DNA of 64,000 nucleotides from Podocnemis expansa (Eukaryota; Chordata; Testudines; Podocnemididae), in assembly GCA_007922195.1 (NCBI GenBank), contig ML681992.1:338075-402074 (forward strand). Reading direction: 5' to 3'. Shown one piece after another: positions 23,027-34,500 of the stretch (position 1 is its first letter; the number at the start of each line of letters is the position of its first letter). Below the pieces are notes generated by a model that saw only the letters and a list, made by a program, of their open reading frames with translations, had not been told where the DNA came from and did not search any database. The position numbers were made by a program, and so were the translations under genes.

Positions 23027-23458
23027 TAAATGCTTTGTCATGCTTGAAATGCCTTCTTTCACTTCTGTCTTTCCGGAAAAGTATAACCATTTGTTCTGTA
23101 TCTGGCCATAGTAGGCATTGCATTAATCAAAGATGGGGCTTGTTCACTGTGGCCAGATGAAGGAGCAAAAAGGATTTCTCACTGTTGTTGCTACCTGATA
23201 TCCTGCTCTTAAATATAATGACTAAGATCTTCAATTGGCATTGGAAGTAAATGGGGAACCAGTCAAGAATGTTGACAATATTGTCTCCATTCTCAATGCC
23301 ACATAAACACTCCAAATTGTATAGAGTGCTGAAGCCTGGTTCTTCAGAAGGATATATTTATCACACCAGTGTCTGCATACTCCAATATCTTGAAGTTTAC
23401 TTCTGATGCCTATTCAAGACCCTGACTATAATATTTAAGTCCTCTATGGAGGAGGGCA

Positions 23459-23774
23459 CAGGTCTAGAACTTACAGCTTGAGAGTCACATGTGGCTCTTT
23501 GGCTGTCCTCAGCTCTGTGCAGCTGCCCCCACAACCGGTGGACTCTGTGGGCAGCCTACACCAGACTATGGGTTTCCCACCACCACCACAGGACTGTGAA
23601 GGGGGCTCACTCCTGGTTCCCTCTTCCCTGCCAGGGCATCCTGCAGCAGGTGTCCTGGCCCAGCTCCCCTGTGTTCCCACCAGGAAGCTACACCCATTGT
23701 GGCTTTCAAAATACTTGGTTGTTGAAAACATTTTTTTAAATGGCTCTTCTTATCTTTCGGTTTGCTGACCCATG
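23459..23774. mobile_element. hAT-like element, same family as 63126-63455
   Basis: It shares CATGTGGCTCTTTGGCTGT at the left, CCACCAGGAAGCTACACCCA in the middle and TGGCTCTTCTTATCTTTC at the right with the copy at 63126. The ends are degraded and no clear target duplication remains. Open frames across it on both strands are incidental. Confidence 0.6.
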
Positions 23775-24264
23775 ATAGGGTGCATGTGAGAATACTTCTC
23801 CATTCATTACACATTGAGACAGAAATGTTTTCTATGCCAATGTATTTAATAGTATAGTATTCAGCATGAAGATCTCAAGAACTATTTCCACATTCTAACT
23901 CAGCACAAGAGCTGTAAAGAGGAGCTGCTTTGGAACTGAGTCCAAACTGAGTCTGCTGCATAGAACAAATGGCAAGATATCATCTAAGAATTACATGGCT
24001 GGCAGTCACCACAGCAAATAAACATACCATGTTAATTCTCAGCATGCATCAGTACACAATTCAAGCTCAGCTACATAGACAAAGCACTATAAGTCCACAA
24101 CTATCTACTTTATATCCATGGATATCTGCAGCTGTGCATGCAGATACAGGTATCTGCAGACTGTTTTTGTGGGTGGTAGAATGGATGCAGATCTCAAAGG
24201 CAGGAAAGCAGCTGTCTGCAGCTCATAGCCTGTCAGGTTGCTTTCCCACTTTTGAGATCAGCAA
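23775..24264. other. Noncoding intron DNA
   Basis: No element recognised. A GATATCTGCAG-rich stretch lies at 24115-24165. Confidence 0.45.
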
Positions 24265-24272
24265 GTGGGGAG

Positions 24273-24689
24273 CAGGGCCAGCTCAAGGGGTTGTGTGATG
24301 CTGAGCCAACTTTTGCTTTTGCACTGTGGGGAGGAGAGTATGGAACCTGGCCTCTGCTCTGGGCTGGCTTGCCCCACTCCCAGGACAGGGAGCAGCCAGC
24401 CCAGGGGCAGAGTGGGCCAGCCCACAGGCTGGGCTCCACTCTCCCACCCCTCCCCTGGGGCTGACTATTCTTCCCTATGGGTGGGGAGGGCCAGCCCAGA
24501 GGCGGGGCGAGAGAGTGGTGTCCGAGCCACAGGTTGGCCTGCTGAACCCCTAGAGGCAGAGTGAGTGGCTCAGGGGAGAGGTGGAAGTATGGGGTCCAGC
24601 TTCTGGGCCAGGCCACCCCATTCCTGGCACCCCTACATTTTGGCACCCTGAGCCACTACCACACTGACGCATCACTAGAGCCAGCTCTG
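24273..24689. mobile_element. hAT-type element, CAGGGCCAGCTC family (417 bp)
   Basis: Termini are CAGGGCCAGCTCAAGGGGTT and the inverted CAGAGCTGGCTCTAG. The left 20 bp are identical to the element at 32157. Flanking 8-mers GTGGGGAG and GTGAAGGG match at 5 of 8. The GC-rich interior is non-coding. Confidence 0.6.
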
Positions 24690-25934
24690 GTGAAGGGATC
24701 AGCTTCTCTCCTCAGGACACCAATCAGCTGTTCAGCATTCTCTACCCCCACCCCATGGGATGCTGATCAGCTGTTCAATGTCCCTCTTACCCCCCAGCTG
24801 CCAATCAGCTGTTCAGCAAGGCTCCCCCATTTGGCTGGTAACCTACTGTTCTGTGGGGCCCTGCCAATCAGCTGTTTGTCAGATACTTTGAGGGGCTGGC
24901 TACTGGGTGCAACAGGGCTGGCTTCCAAACTACTGATCGGGGAGCCCAGAGCTGTGGGTGCCATGTGGGTGCAAATGCCATAGAAGAGACGGATTGTGGA
25001 GGGTGGATCAGATGTAAATTTATTCCTTCATATGTGGATCAACATATTTGTAACTGAGCAAGGCTCTATACATAGAGTTTCAGGTATTCTTGCCCACTTT
25101 TGAGCCTATCAGTTGGACAGTGCAGTGTACAAAGGCTTTGAATTCAAACCTGAATTATTCTTTTCAGACCTAGAAACCCCTGAATCCGGGATTGATGAAA
25201 CAGTTTGATTGAATCAAGCAATAACAGAGGGACACTGTTAGGACAAATTTTACACAAAATTTAGCCTTTGTAAAACTTACTTTAATTATAGTTACAGGAA
25301 TGGAAATATTTCCATTTTTTGAAGGTTCTGAAAGAATATTTTAAAATAAATATGAATTGCAACCCAAACATTGCAGTAATGAATGAGAACTGATAAGTGA
25401 AACAGACTTGAAACTGGCCATTGCTTCACAAAACACCTGTTACAAAGCAACCAACCTGAGATGCTTCTATTGTGCATGAAGAGGCAGACAAACCTGTTCC
25501 TGTGCTCCAGTCTCTGGAACTAATGCTAGACTTATTCAATGCCAACTTAGGTTGAGTGGGCCTGATGAGCCACCCAAAGATACACTTGCATGTTCCAACA
25601 GAACCTGTGCCATATGGGTATTTCATCTTTTCTTTCTAAAGAAAACTGTGACTAACTGAAGAACTGTAAACAAAAATGTGCCTCCTAAAAGGCATAAAAA
25701 GATAGATAGAAAAGATAGAAAAAAGTTTCAAGGACACTGTGCAATTTGCCATCATTGCACCTTCAGTGGTCAGATAAGAAGTCAGGGATGGTTGGAAACA
25801 CTTTTTGTTTTATACCCTTAGAACTGTCCAAGATGGGGGAGAGTGTACAGGAAAGAAGCATGTGGCCTTAATGGACATTGCTTTTCAGAAGGCTGTAGAA
25901 GGTCATGGTACAGATGTTTCAATTCCAGAGCAAT
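24690..25934. other. Noncoding intron DNA
   Basis: The first part (24690-24960) repeats the unit CCAATCAGCTGTTCAGC four times with spacing of 40-60 bp. The remainder is AT-rich with nothing recognised. Confidence 0.5.
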
Positions 25935-26300
25935 GGCTATGTCTACACTACAGGGCTCAGTTGAGTTGACCATAAGATCTACTTAAAGTTGACTTTACTA
26001 AATTGACTTAGTGAAGCCCCATTTGTTTAAGTTGACTTTATAAAATTTATTTAAGCCAGGGGACCCATTTAAACTTGATTTAATAAAGTCAGCTTTAAAC
26101 AGGTCCCCTGGCTTAAGTTGACTTTATAAAGTCAACTTTAATGGGCACATTACATTAAGTCAACTTTGAGGGCAGTAGTCATTAAGTCGACTTAAGCACA
26201 TGCTTCAGTCAATTTTATGAACTCTAAATGTGGCCAAAGAATTGCTTGAATCGACTTAAGCCTCCTTAAGTGAACTTAAGCCCCTAATGTGCACATACCC
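25935..26300. mobile_element. MITE copy 4, AAGTCGACTT-array type (366 bp)
   Basis: Termini are GGCTATGTCTACACTACAGG and, inverted, GGGTATGTGCACATTAGG. The interior is an array of AAAGTTGACTTT, TTAAGTCGACTTAA and related palindromes. Flanks AAT and TAG do not match. It is non-coding. Confidence 0.75.
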
Positions 26301-28590
26301 TAGTAATATACAACTGCTGGTCACAGAAAAGCTGGCCTTTCCCCACACAGCAATTATCACATTCCTAACCTCCTCCAATGTTCTGTAGAGCAAGACTGTG
26401 AAGGAGATCTCAAGCCGGAAATGTTGAATCTTCTGTGGCCTCTCCATGGCCTTCTTCATTCATGGAGTAGAGGCATGGTGATTTCACTGCTTTTGAGCTC
26501 TGAGCACCTACTGCTGTCATGACCCATCTCTCATCTGAACCCTTTATATGCTCTATTTTTTCCTTCTACTGAGTCCTCCCACCTCTCAAGTTAGAAAGCA
26601 GCAGGCAGCATGAAACAACATCAGTTGAGTTAGGGAGCAATGTAACTGGCAGGGAGCCCAGAATGACTCCATACAGGCACCTGTAACAGCACTGCATATA
26701 AAATTGGTTGTCAGTATTATCTTGATACAACATTATTTTAACACAATATAGTATGTGAACTCCAGAAAACATTTTTATATTGAATTCCAAAACACTATGT
26801 GAAAGAAAAAAAAACCCTAAGGATTTTAAAACAAAAATAATGAGATTACAAAATTATATTTACTTTGTTTAATAAAGATGACAAAATAAAGTTTTATTGA
26901 AAAAAAAGGACAACATTTCTTAAGTTATAAAGGAAACTAGAAACATTTTTGTGAGAGTCTGAATTGCAATCAAGTTGTAACTGTATTTGATGTATTTGGA
27001 AGTATATGTGCTGTATCCATCATGGGAAATGCAGCAGTATATGTGTCAAAGTTACAAAGTGGTGTCTTGAGTTGAGGAAAAATATTAACAGCTGAAAGGT
27101 ATATCCATAAGTGGAGATTTGCCAAGATAACCCCTAGAAGGGCTCTCTGAAATAACCGAGCAGGCCAGTAATGAGGTAGGAAGCAGAAAAATGGCACAGC
27201 ACAAAGAACAGACCTAATTTATATGTTTGGAAAATTTTATAATAAAGGAACCAATAATAAGTGTATTCAAAAGTATTTTCATTGAGATGTATCAATATCT
27301 CTACACTAATCAAAAACATATTTAATCATTAAACATTGTTCCCAAAGGCAAAGCTCTAAAGAGCAACAAACACAAGCAGGGACTTAGTAGCTTTCACTGA
27401 GCACTAACACTCTCATGATAGTAGAGAGAGAATTGAACTATTGAACATTTCATAAGGCTGCGTAGAGAGAGGCACATCTGCCTGACCCTTCAGTCACAGG
27501 TATAAGCATGGAGGATCATTTTCATGAAGAGATGCTGATGAAGTCAGTTGGATCACATGAAAGGCTAGAATCTAAAAATGACACCGCTAAAGAGACCTCT
27601 GCAACTCATTTTGGATAATTTTAGTTTTGCTACCTTCCTCTTCTGTCCTAAGCAAGATTTGAAGATGACATCAGACTTCAGATTTCCTATGAGCTTCAAC
27701 CATCAACTGATTTTAGAGGTCTTTTAACACAGAGAAATGTAGCTCCTGCATGCTAATTTGCCTTTTTTTTTTGAATTAGAGTGATAGTAACTGAATCAGT
27801 GCTTACACTGAACCTTGATGACAATTTTTATTACACTGGCTTTCAAAGCCATTCTGAATGTCAATCAGCTATTTTAAGTACCAGCCTAGTTCTGTTTAAA
27901 ACAGATAGTAAAATATCTATGTCAGAAAAAAATACAAGTAATTTAGTTCAAGTAATAGTTTAGTTTCGTAAAATCAGATGCTTACCAACCTGACAACTTA
28001 TGAGCACAGAACAAAAAATGTCTGAAAGATACAATATGTCTCTTTAAGAAAAACACTGTACAGTTTGCTCTGCTAAAGTGACAAATACACACACATATGC
28101 ATGCACAAATGGACTGGGCCCTGGATAATGAGGGATTATGTCAGAAACAGTGTTCAAAATCCATATGTTCAGAGAAATGAGATTCTAGATATACTTTCAA
28201 TAGCTTCACAGGTCAGTTACTATTATATATCATTTTATATTATTATTTTAATCTGAAACTCCTTTTCTTTTCATGATCTGACTTAGTGTTGCTTCCGGTC
28301 CTTGCAGATAATGCCAATACTTAGCTCTTATGGTTACTAAACCAAAGTCTTACAGTGCTTCTGCTACAAAAATAAATGAACACTCTAATGCATTTCCAAT
28401 ATACAAGGGATCTGGGGCCAAGTTCAGAAGGGTCCATAAGTTAGTCTCCCTAACAACCATAGGACACGTTATAACTGAAGTAGAAGGGAGTGCAGAAGGG
28501 CATACTTTACAGAAGCCACTAGAAGTTCTACAGTGCAGTAAATTAAGTCAGGTAGTGACTACTTTAACTTAATACCTGCTTCTGCAGGAC
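26301..28590. other. AT-rich noncoding intron DNA
   Basis: No coding or element signal recognised over 2.3 kb. Confidence 0.5.
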
Positions 28591-29340
28591 CCCAGAACCC
28601 TCCTAATGGGTGGTCCCAGCCCAGATAGGCATTTGCAACCACATCTCAGTACCACATGCATCAGTTATTGTGCCGCTCCACCCAGCCACCCACCCACCTG
28701 CACACACGTACACATCCTGCCCCACACAAACCCCATTAGCATTCCTTGCCCCTCAGCACTTCCCTGGAGCTGCAGCTCATCTCCCCCAGCAGCCCCAACA
28801 TGCAGCTGAGACCTGGCTCTGGCACCCCCGGTGGCCTGCTCCTACAGCCTGGCGCCAACCTGCCCACCCCCACCGAGAGCCCCCAGTCCCTGCAGCCTGC
28901 ACCATGGCCACCTACCGTAGCCCTGTGTCCTGGCTCTGCCCAGTTGCCAAACTCCCCCTGGGGTGAGGGGGAGCCTTATGAGATGGATAGGTGGCTGGCT
29001 TTGACTGGGCCAAGCGGCAGGGCTTGGCGCATCTTGGCGCCAGACCCAGAGCGTAGCACAGTGGCACGGTTCAGGAGGCATGGTGCACCCAAGCCTCGGC
29101 CCTGGCCCCGTGACTTGGTGCCCAGCCTGGGGCTCAGTGCAGTGCAGGTTTGGGTGCGGACAGCCCGGGGCTCAGCGTGGCTCACACCCAGCCTGGCCCA
29201 GGGTCAACCCAGCCAGGTCCAGCGTGACTCTGGCCTGGTCCAGCCCAGCACAGCAATGCCTCTGGCTGGCAGGGAGCTCATGGCCCTTTTTTAACTCCCA
29301 GGGGCCCAGCCTGTTACTCCTCTTGGTCTAATAAGCACAG
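28591..29340. other. GC-rich patch of unknown origin
   Basis: About 750 bp of C/G-rich DNA with many CCCAGC, GGCCCAG and CCAGCCTGG units and CA-rich CCACCCACC runs at its left. Open frames up to 182 codons occur in several overlapping frames but have low-complexity Pro/Ala/Ser composition and no domain. It may be a decayed retroelement leader or DNA-transposon interior. No promoter evidence was seen. Confidence 0.35.
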
Positions 29341-29512
29341 CTTTGCCACACCTGGCCCCTCACCAGCCATGCAATATGCCAGGTGGCTGCCTGCTGAGGC
29401 TGCTCAGCTGGCAGAGTAGTTAAGGCTGGCAGCCAATTAACACTCAGCTGGCTTCCCTGGGGCAGCCAATCACAGCATGGGCTGTCCCGTCTCATTTTCC
29501 TGGCTCAAAATT

Positions 29513-29645
29513 GGGTTAAAGTAAAGGAAAACCTGAACGCTGTGTTCCAGTGCGTTCTTCTATTTTTAGGGGCCCCTGAATGATGTCCTCCTAGAAATAG
29601 TAAGCTCCGGAATGGTGTTCCGGTGCGTTCCCCCTACTTTAACCC
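29513..29645. mobile_element. Short GGGTTAAAGTA-terminus MITE (133 bp)
   Basis: Inverted ends GGGTTAAAGTA and TACTTTAACCC enclose further inverted matches (AACGCTGTGTTCCAGTGCG against CGGAATGGTGTTCCGGTGCG). It is related to the element nested at 22086-22632. Confidence 0.65.
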
Positions 29646-31183
29646 CTGTGCTTCTGGACCTCTGTGTGTACGTTATACAGACTTGGAATCTCTTTTGCAT
29701 CAGCAGAGCAACTCTAAGTAAGGGATTTGACCTTTACATATTGTTTACGAGTATAACCTTTGGCCTTTATGCTTGTTCAGATAAACATGTTTATTTTTAG
29801 CCTATGAGAATCTTGGGTAAGTTCAGGTTTTACAAACTCTGTCTTCCTGGAATGTAACCCATACTCTCCTCAAGAATAAGTTATTTTAAAAATATGTGAA
29901 GCGAATTAAGAGTTTGCAGTGTAGCATTAAGGTTTTTTTGTTGTTGTTTGTTTGTTTTTTTAAGATAGTCAACACAAGGTGGTCACCAGATTTCACAAGG
30001 AAACGGAGCTGCCCTTCCAGTAGGAAATCCTCATGACCTGTCATCTATGCCGGTGATCACCATTTGAGAAAACTTGAAAATAGCAAAACTACTGTTAACA
30101 TCTCCAGGTCAAGAGATTTTGACTGATGTACAACACAGCCATATTTGCTCTGTCTTAAATACATATTTATTTAGATTTAACAAGTCTGTTTCTGTATGTT
30201 TATTAAATGCTGACTGATTCTTAAATACATTTGTCAAGGATTAACAGCTGTTAAAGAATCCATTGGTATTTAATGAACAAACAAGAAGTGCCTTAGATTT
30301 AATAAATTAGATTCAATATTATTGTGCATTATTTCAAACCTCCAAATAATACATAAATTACTATAGAATTACTATATTATATGAAAAACAAATATATTAA
30401 AGTTAATACCTAAATTAATGTTTGTAATTATAACTTTTAACAACCCAAGAGGTCAGATAAATAGGCTATTTATTTTGACTTTTAGAGTCCCATGCACTCT
30501 ACCAGTGAACATTTTCTGTCAATCACTTGAGCAGAGCATTTCAATACAATTTAACATTTTAGTGGAAAATTACAGGTTGACATCAGATACTAATTTTAAA
30601 TATTAAATGCTCTATTTATATAGATGTTGGCACTGGGGATACAAGCCCAGAAGGATTCCAGAGCAAAGCTAAACCAATGAATATTTAATTGAAGCATCAA
30701 GAATTAAATGCCTTACTCTGATCTCCACTTTTGCAAGTGAAGAAAAGCAGAACCTAGTTGTGAGCACAGGGCAGAGGGTAAGCAGGCTCTCCAATAAAAG
30801 ATGCCTCTTTCACACACCCTTGTAGAGGTTCTTCTTTGGGCAGGTGTTCCACAGATATCTCATTTCTGATGTGGGGCAGACAATTATTGTCAGTGGCATC
30901 ATCTCCCCCTTAATTTAGAAAAATCTGAGGAATAAATTAATGTTGCTGCTTCCAACAAAACTTGTGCCAGATCCCTGAACACACTCCTGTGGTAGAAGGA
31001 TCAATGGGCCCTGAGAATACAGCTCTTGAAGAAATTTTGCTTTTGTATTCAAGAAACTGTATGGCAGAGGATCTCCAAGGCTGCTGGAAGATGCTCGGAC
31101 AATATGCAAGTTTTGCAAGCTGAACATCTATTTCACTTCTTTAAAAAGGCAAATGAAGGAAACTTTCCGAGTCTGAACTCACA
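29646..31183. other. AT-rich noncoding intron DNA
   Basis: Nothing recognised. A TTG/T-rich run lies near 29935-29960. Confidence 0.5.
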
Positions 31184-31663
31184 GGCTATGTCTACATTTA
31201 CAAGGTTAGTTTGAATTAACTTAATTCAAACTAATAATGATTAGTTCAAATTAAGTTAATTGGAACTAACATGACCCCACTAGAAAAACCAGTTCCAACT
31301 ACCATGTCCATGGACAGGCTTCCTAGTTTGAATTAGGAGAGGGGCACCATGGTAGGTGTGGTAAGATGGCTCCCAAGAAGGGCCGTGCCCCCATCCAATA
31401 CATAGAAAGAAGAAGGCACCCTGGGAGGAAGAAGGTCAAAAAGTATTAATTCAAACTATTGGTTAGTTTGACTTAACACAGCTACACTGGGTTAATTCAA
31501 ACTAACAACAAGTTTGAGTTAACCCTTACTTTGAAGTTAAGCAAGGTTTTATAACTTTGAAGTAAGCTTTCATTAATTTGAACTAAGGAATTCAAATTAA
31601 TGCATTCATTTAATTTGAATTAATCCTCATTCATTTGAATTAAATTGTAAGTGTAGACATGCC
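31184..31663. mobile_element. MITE copy 5, GTTYRAAT-array type (480 bp)
   Basis: Termini are GGCTATGTCTACATTTACAA and, inverted, GGGCATGTCTACACTTACAA. Arms are built of TTAGTTYRAATTAA units. The centre (31315-31445) has the AGGAGAGGGGCACCATGG and AAGGCACCCTGGGA core shared with copies 1 and 7. Confidence 0.75.
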
Positions 31664-32148
31664 CATAGGGAAGAATCTGGGCCAAAGTTTTCAATAAATT
31701 CATTAATGGTAAAGTTTAACTTGTTTAACTAAACATTCTTTTAAAGTTGCTTTCCTTCTAAGGTAACTTAATTTTCCTGGATTTCATTAACAGTGTGATA
31801 GGTATTTTTGTCTCCCTTTTAAAATTAATAATAGATTTTGATTAAGAGCTCAGCATACTAACACATAGTTTATTTACTTTCTTGTCAGATTGTTCGGCAT
31901 GTTTGCTTCTCAATCACATACAATAATTTCTACTAAATGTAAATATGAAACAGTTGCATAACCCACATGCAAAATTTTTGCTATTATGAATCTTTTATTA
32001 ATCTGTTTCCTTTTTAACACACAAAATCTTATACAAACAGAGGAGAATGGTGACATCTGGCAGTGAGCAGGGAAAACTTGTAGTTATATTATGCTAATTT
32101 GATTTACATCAGGAAGTAAAGATTATATTGTACTGATCCAAAACAATC
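31664..32148. other. AT-rich noncoding intron DNA
   Basis: Nothing recognised. Confidence 0.5.
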
Positions 32149-32156
32149 AAGGCAGG

Positions 32157-32458
32157 CAGGGCCAGCTCAAGGGGTTGTGGCGCCCCAAACCAAATTTTGA
32201 TTTGGCACCCTCCCATCTCATTCATGGAAGTTGAAAAAGGTTTTCCAAAGTGTTTAAATCTCCAAAGTCTGCCTGCAGAGGGATTTAAAGTGCACTCTGC
32301 CTACATGACTTAATTGCAGGTTGACTAACAGTGCCCAAGCTGCTAGGAAAGAGTTGAAGAGGCAGGAGCCAGCCTGATCTTCGGGGGGGGCTAGTGACCC
32401 CTAAAAACTGTCATCTGAAGCCATGTCTGTCTCTTGCCTCACAGTAGAGCCAGCCCTG
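32157..32458. mobile_element. hAT-type MITE with a perfect 8-bp target duplication (302 bp)
   Basis: Begins CAGGGCCAGCTC and ends GAGCCAGCCCTG. The 8-mer AAGGCAGG occurs immediately on both sides (32149-32156 and 32459-32466). An 8-bp duplication with CAG...CTG ends is the hAT signature. It is of the same family as 24273-24689 and non-coding. Confidence 0.88.
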
Positions 32459-32806
32459 AAGGCAGGGTCTACACTGCCTACCTCGATTAGTCTCCACAGC
32501 ACACAACAAAAAGCACTGACGCTATGGTAAGCCTTATTACAACTTAAGTTTATTTCACTGCTCCCAATCTTAGAATGACAAAATAAATTTCTGCTTTCTT
32601 CTTAACAGAGAAATAAGAAATAAAGCATCACCTGAAGACACTCTATGCTATTCTGTGGGCAGTGCACTCCCTGGTTATTCTTAAGGAATCTACATGTGTC
32701 ACGGTTATTTGCCTTTTTCTCTGTGGTATTACACAGGGTATTCCTTTTCTGGTGGTTCAAAATTAAGTTTCTCTTTTCTCTCCTCTGTCTTCTGGAAAGC
32801 AATAAA

Positions 32807-32836
32807 ACAACAACAACAACAACAATAATAATAATT
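32807..32836. repeat. (CAA)n(TAA)n simple repeat
   Basis: About six CAA units followed by four AAT units. Confidence 0.9.
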
Positions 32837-32875
32837 TGTCTTCTAAGGAATACAGCTATGTGGTAAGTATCAGTT

Positions 32876-33875
32876 AGATTCACAAAGGGGATTTAGGTGG
32901 TGCAACGCTGAGGATTGCAGCACTTAACTCCCAGGTACTCTGTCACCTAGTGGATTTCACAGCTGTGATTTAGGAACCCAGCTCCCTACATAACAATGTG
33001 GGAAGGATTAGGAACCTAAGAATGGGATTCACCCAAGTCAGAACATTATGTTGAGAGCTTCACGGACTAACCAATAAGAAATGCTGAGGAGAGATGTGTG
33101 GCCTAAATGACTTAGGGACCGAACTCGGGGCTGGAAGAACAAACCTCGTTCCACTTGGGATTCACAGATGTGAACCCTCTTCTGACATCAGATGCGTAAA
33201 ACCTTTTTCAAGAAAAAAAAAAAGGTATAGCACTCATCAAAACAAGGGTTCAATTCCCCCACCATGCCTGATGTGAAACAGTGATCTAAATTTAGCTCTC
33301 CTGCCTCTACAGAAAATGTTTTAACCACAGGGTTGCAGAACAGGTCTCTCAATCTCTCTTGCTGAATCATATAAATACATAAATAATCACTGTAATATGG
33401 GGACTGGAACCTGGGTCTCCACATTCAGTGTTTTAACCAGTGACGTTTAGAATCATTTTCTCTCATTCTCTGTCCCAAAGAATATATAGCCTTTCTACAT
33501 AGTGAACCATCTTGAATAGGAGAGTTACAAGAGGGAGGGACACCATCACCACATGTATTGGTTTAGGTCTGTGCTGACAATGTTTCCTAGATCAGACCTT
33601 AAATGCAAGATAAGCAAGAGAATGCCTAGTTTGGGAATCCGAGTTGGAATAATCCAATGGGCAATGTCAAAACTGAAGTGGTTGTATGCATCCCAGCTGC
33701 TATAATTTAGGAATGTTTGAACTTTAAAGATAGAAATCAAGAAACCTAGTGATTGCAGTCACTTATAGAGTTTATCAGAGCCTGATCAGGTGGTTCTGTG
33801 AATGCTAGGGGAACCTGAATTTTGGACTTAGGTGCCTAAAGTGGCAGTTAGTGCTTAAATTCCTTTGTGAATATA
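32876..33875. mobile_element. Inverted-repeat element of about 1 kb with two opposed tRNA-like modules
   Basis: The left end AGATTCACAAAGGGGATTTA and the right end, inverted ATATTCACAAAGGAATTTAA, form terminal inverted repeats. Within it, a plus-strand segment (33223-33260) contains a B-box-like GGTTCAATTCC. A minus-strand segment (33390-33440) contains CACTGGTTAAAACACTGAA followed by a second B-box-like GGTTCCAGTCC. The two are separated by about 130 bp. This combination looks like tRNA-derived modules captured in a DNA-transposon-like frame. The family is not named with certainty. Confidence 0.5.
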
Positions 33876-34500
33876 ACTCTCCATCTTTACTCTGTTAGGA
33901 GAAAGATTAAAAGTGAGAATCTATTACTATAAACCACAGGCCAAATTCTGTGGTTATTTAAACTGGTGAAAAACTGGAGTAATTGCAATGACTTTACAGA
34001 GGCATAAAAGCAGCTTCTGGCTCTTTATCTTTTCCATTGACTTTAAGCTCATATGTGGGCTTTAGAGGTTGGAACTTAAGCATCTTCCTTAAAATAGATC
34101 AAACGTCTGTTTGAGAAAATGCAAAATAGTTGATATTTACTGAAGAATTTTGGAGGAGATTTTTGAAAAGTTCAAAGGCAACAAGGTACCTTAGTTCCAC
34201 TGACAGTCAAACTTTTCATAGTAAATCTTTCCCCCTATACACACGTACACAGACAAAACTCATAAACAAACACTTTAATAATCATCAGCAGGTCAGTATA
34301 GATGAACAGTACTTTTCCACACAGAACCTATGTTAAGATAGTGACTGATATATATGTTAACTTTTAACACTATCTTCTACTGTTCTCAGTGATGTCACAA
34401 TATCAGGCCCGCCCTCTGGAAGGATGTTCTCTTACAAACTAGCCATGGTTTCTCATTGCTTCCAAAAGGGAATAAAGCCAACATGCATTCAGGGAATATG
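33876..34500. other. Noncoding intron DNA with an ancient-repeat trace
   Basis: The segment at 33940-34040 (AAACTGGTGAAAAACTGGAGTA, then AATGACTTTACAG) resembles widespread old reptile repeat sequence. No gene was found. Confidence 0.4.

Noticed and set aside
28746..29294. 182-codon plus-strand open frame in the GC-rich patch
   Set aside because: Low-complexity Pro/Ala/Ser composition with competing frames in the same DNA. There is no splice or promoter support.
33223..33440. Functional tRNA genes suggested by B-box-like sequences
   Set aside because: No cloverleaf could be formed by eye. Both lie within a repeat and lack intact acceptor stems.
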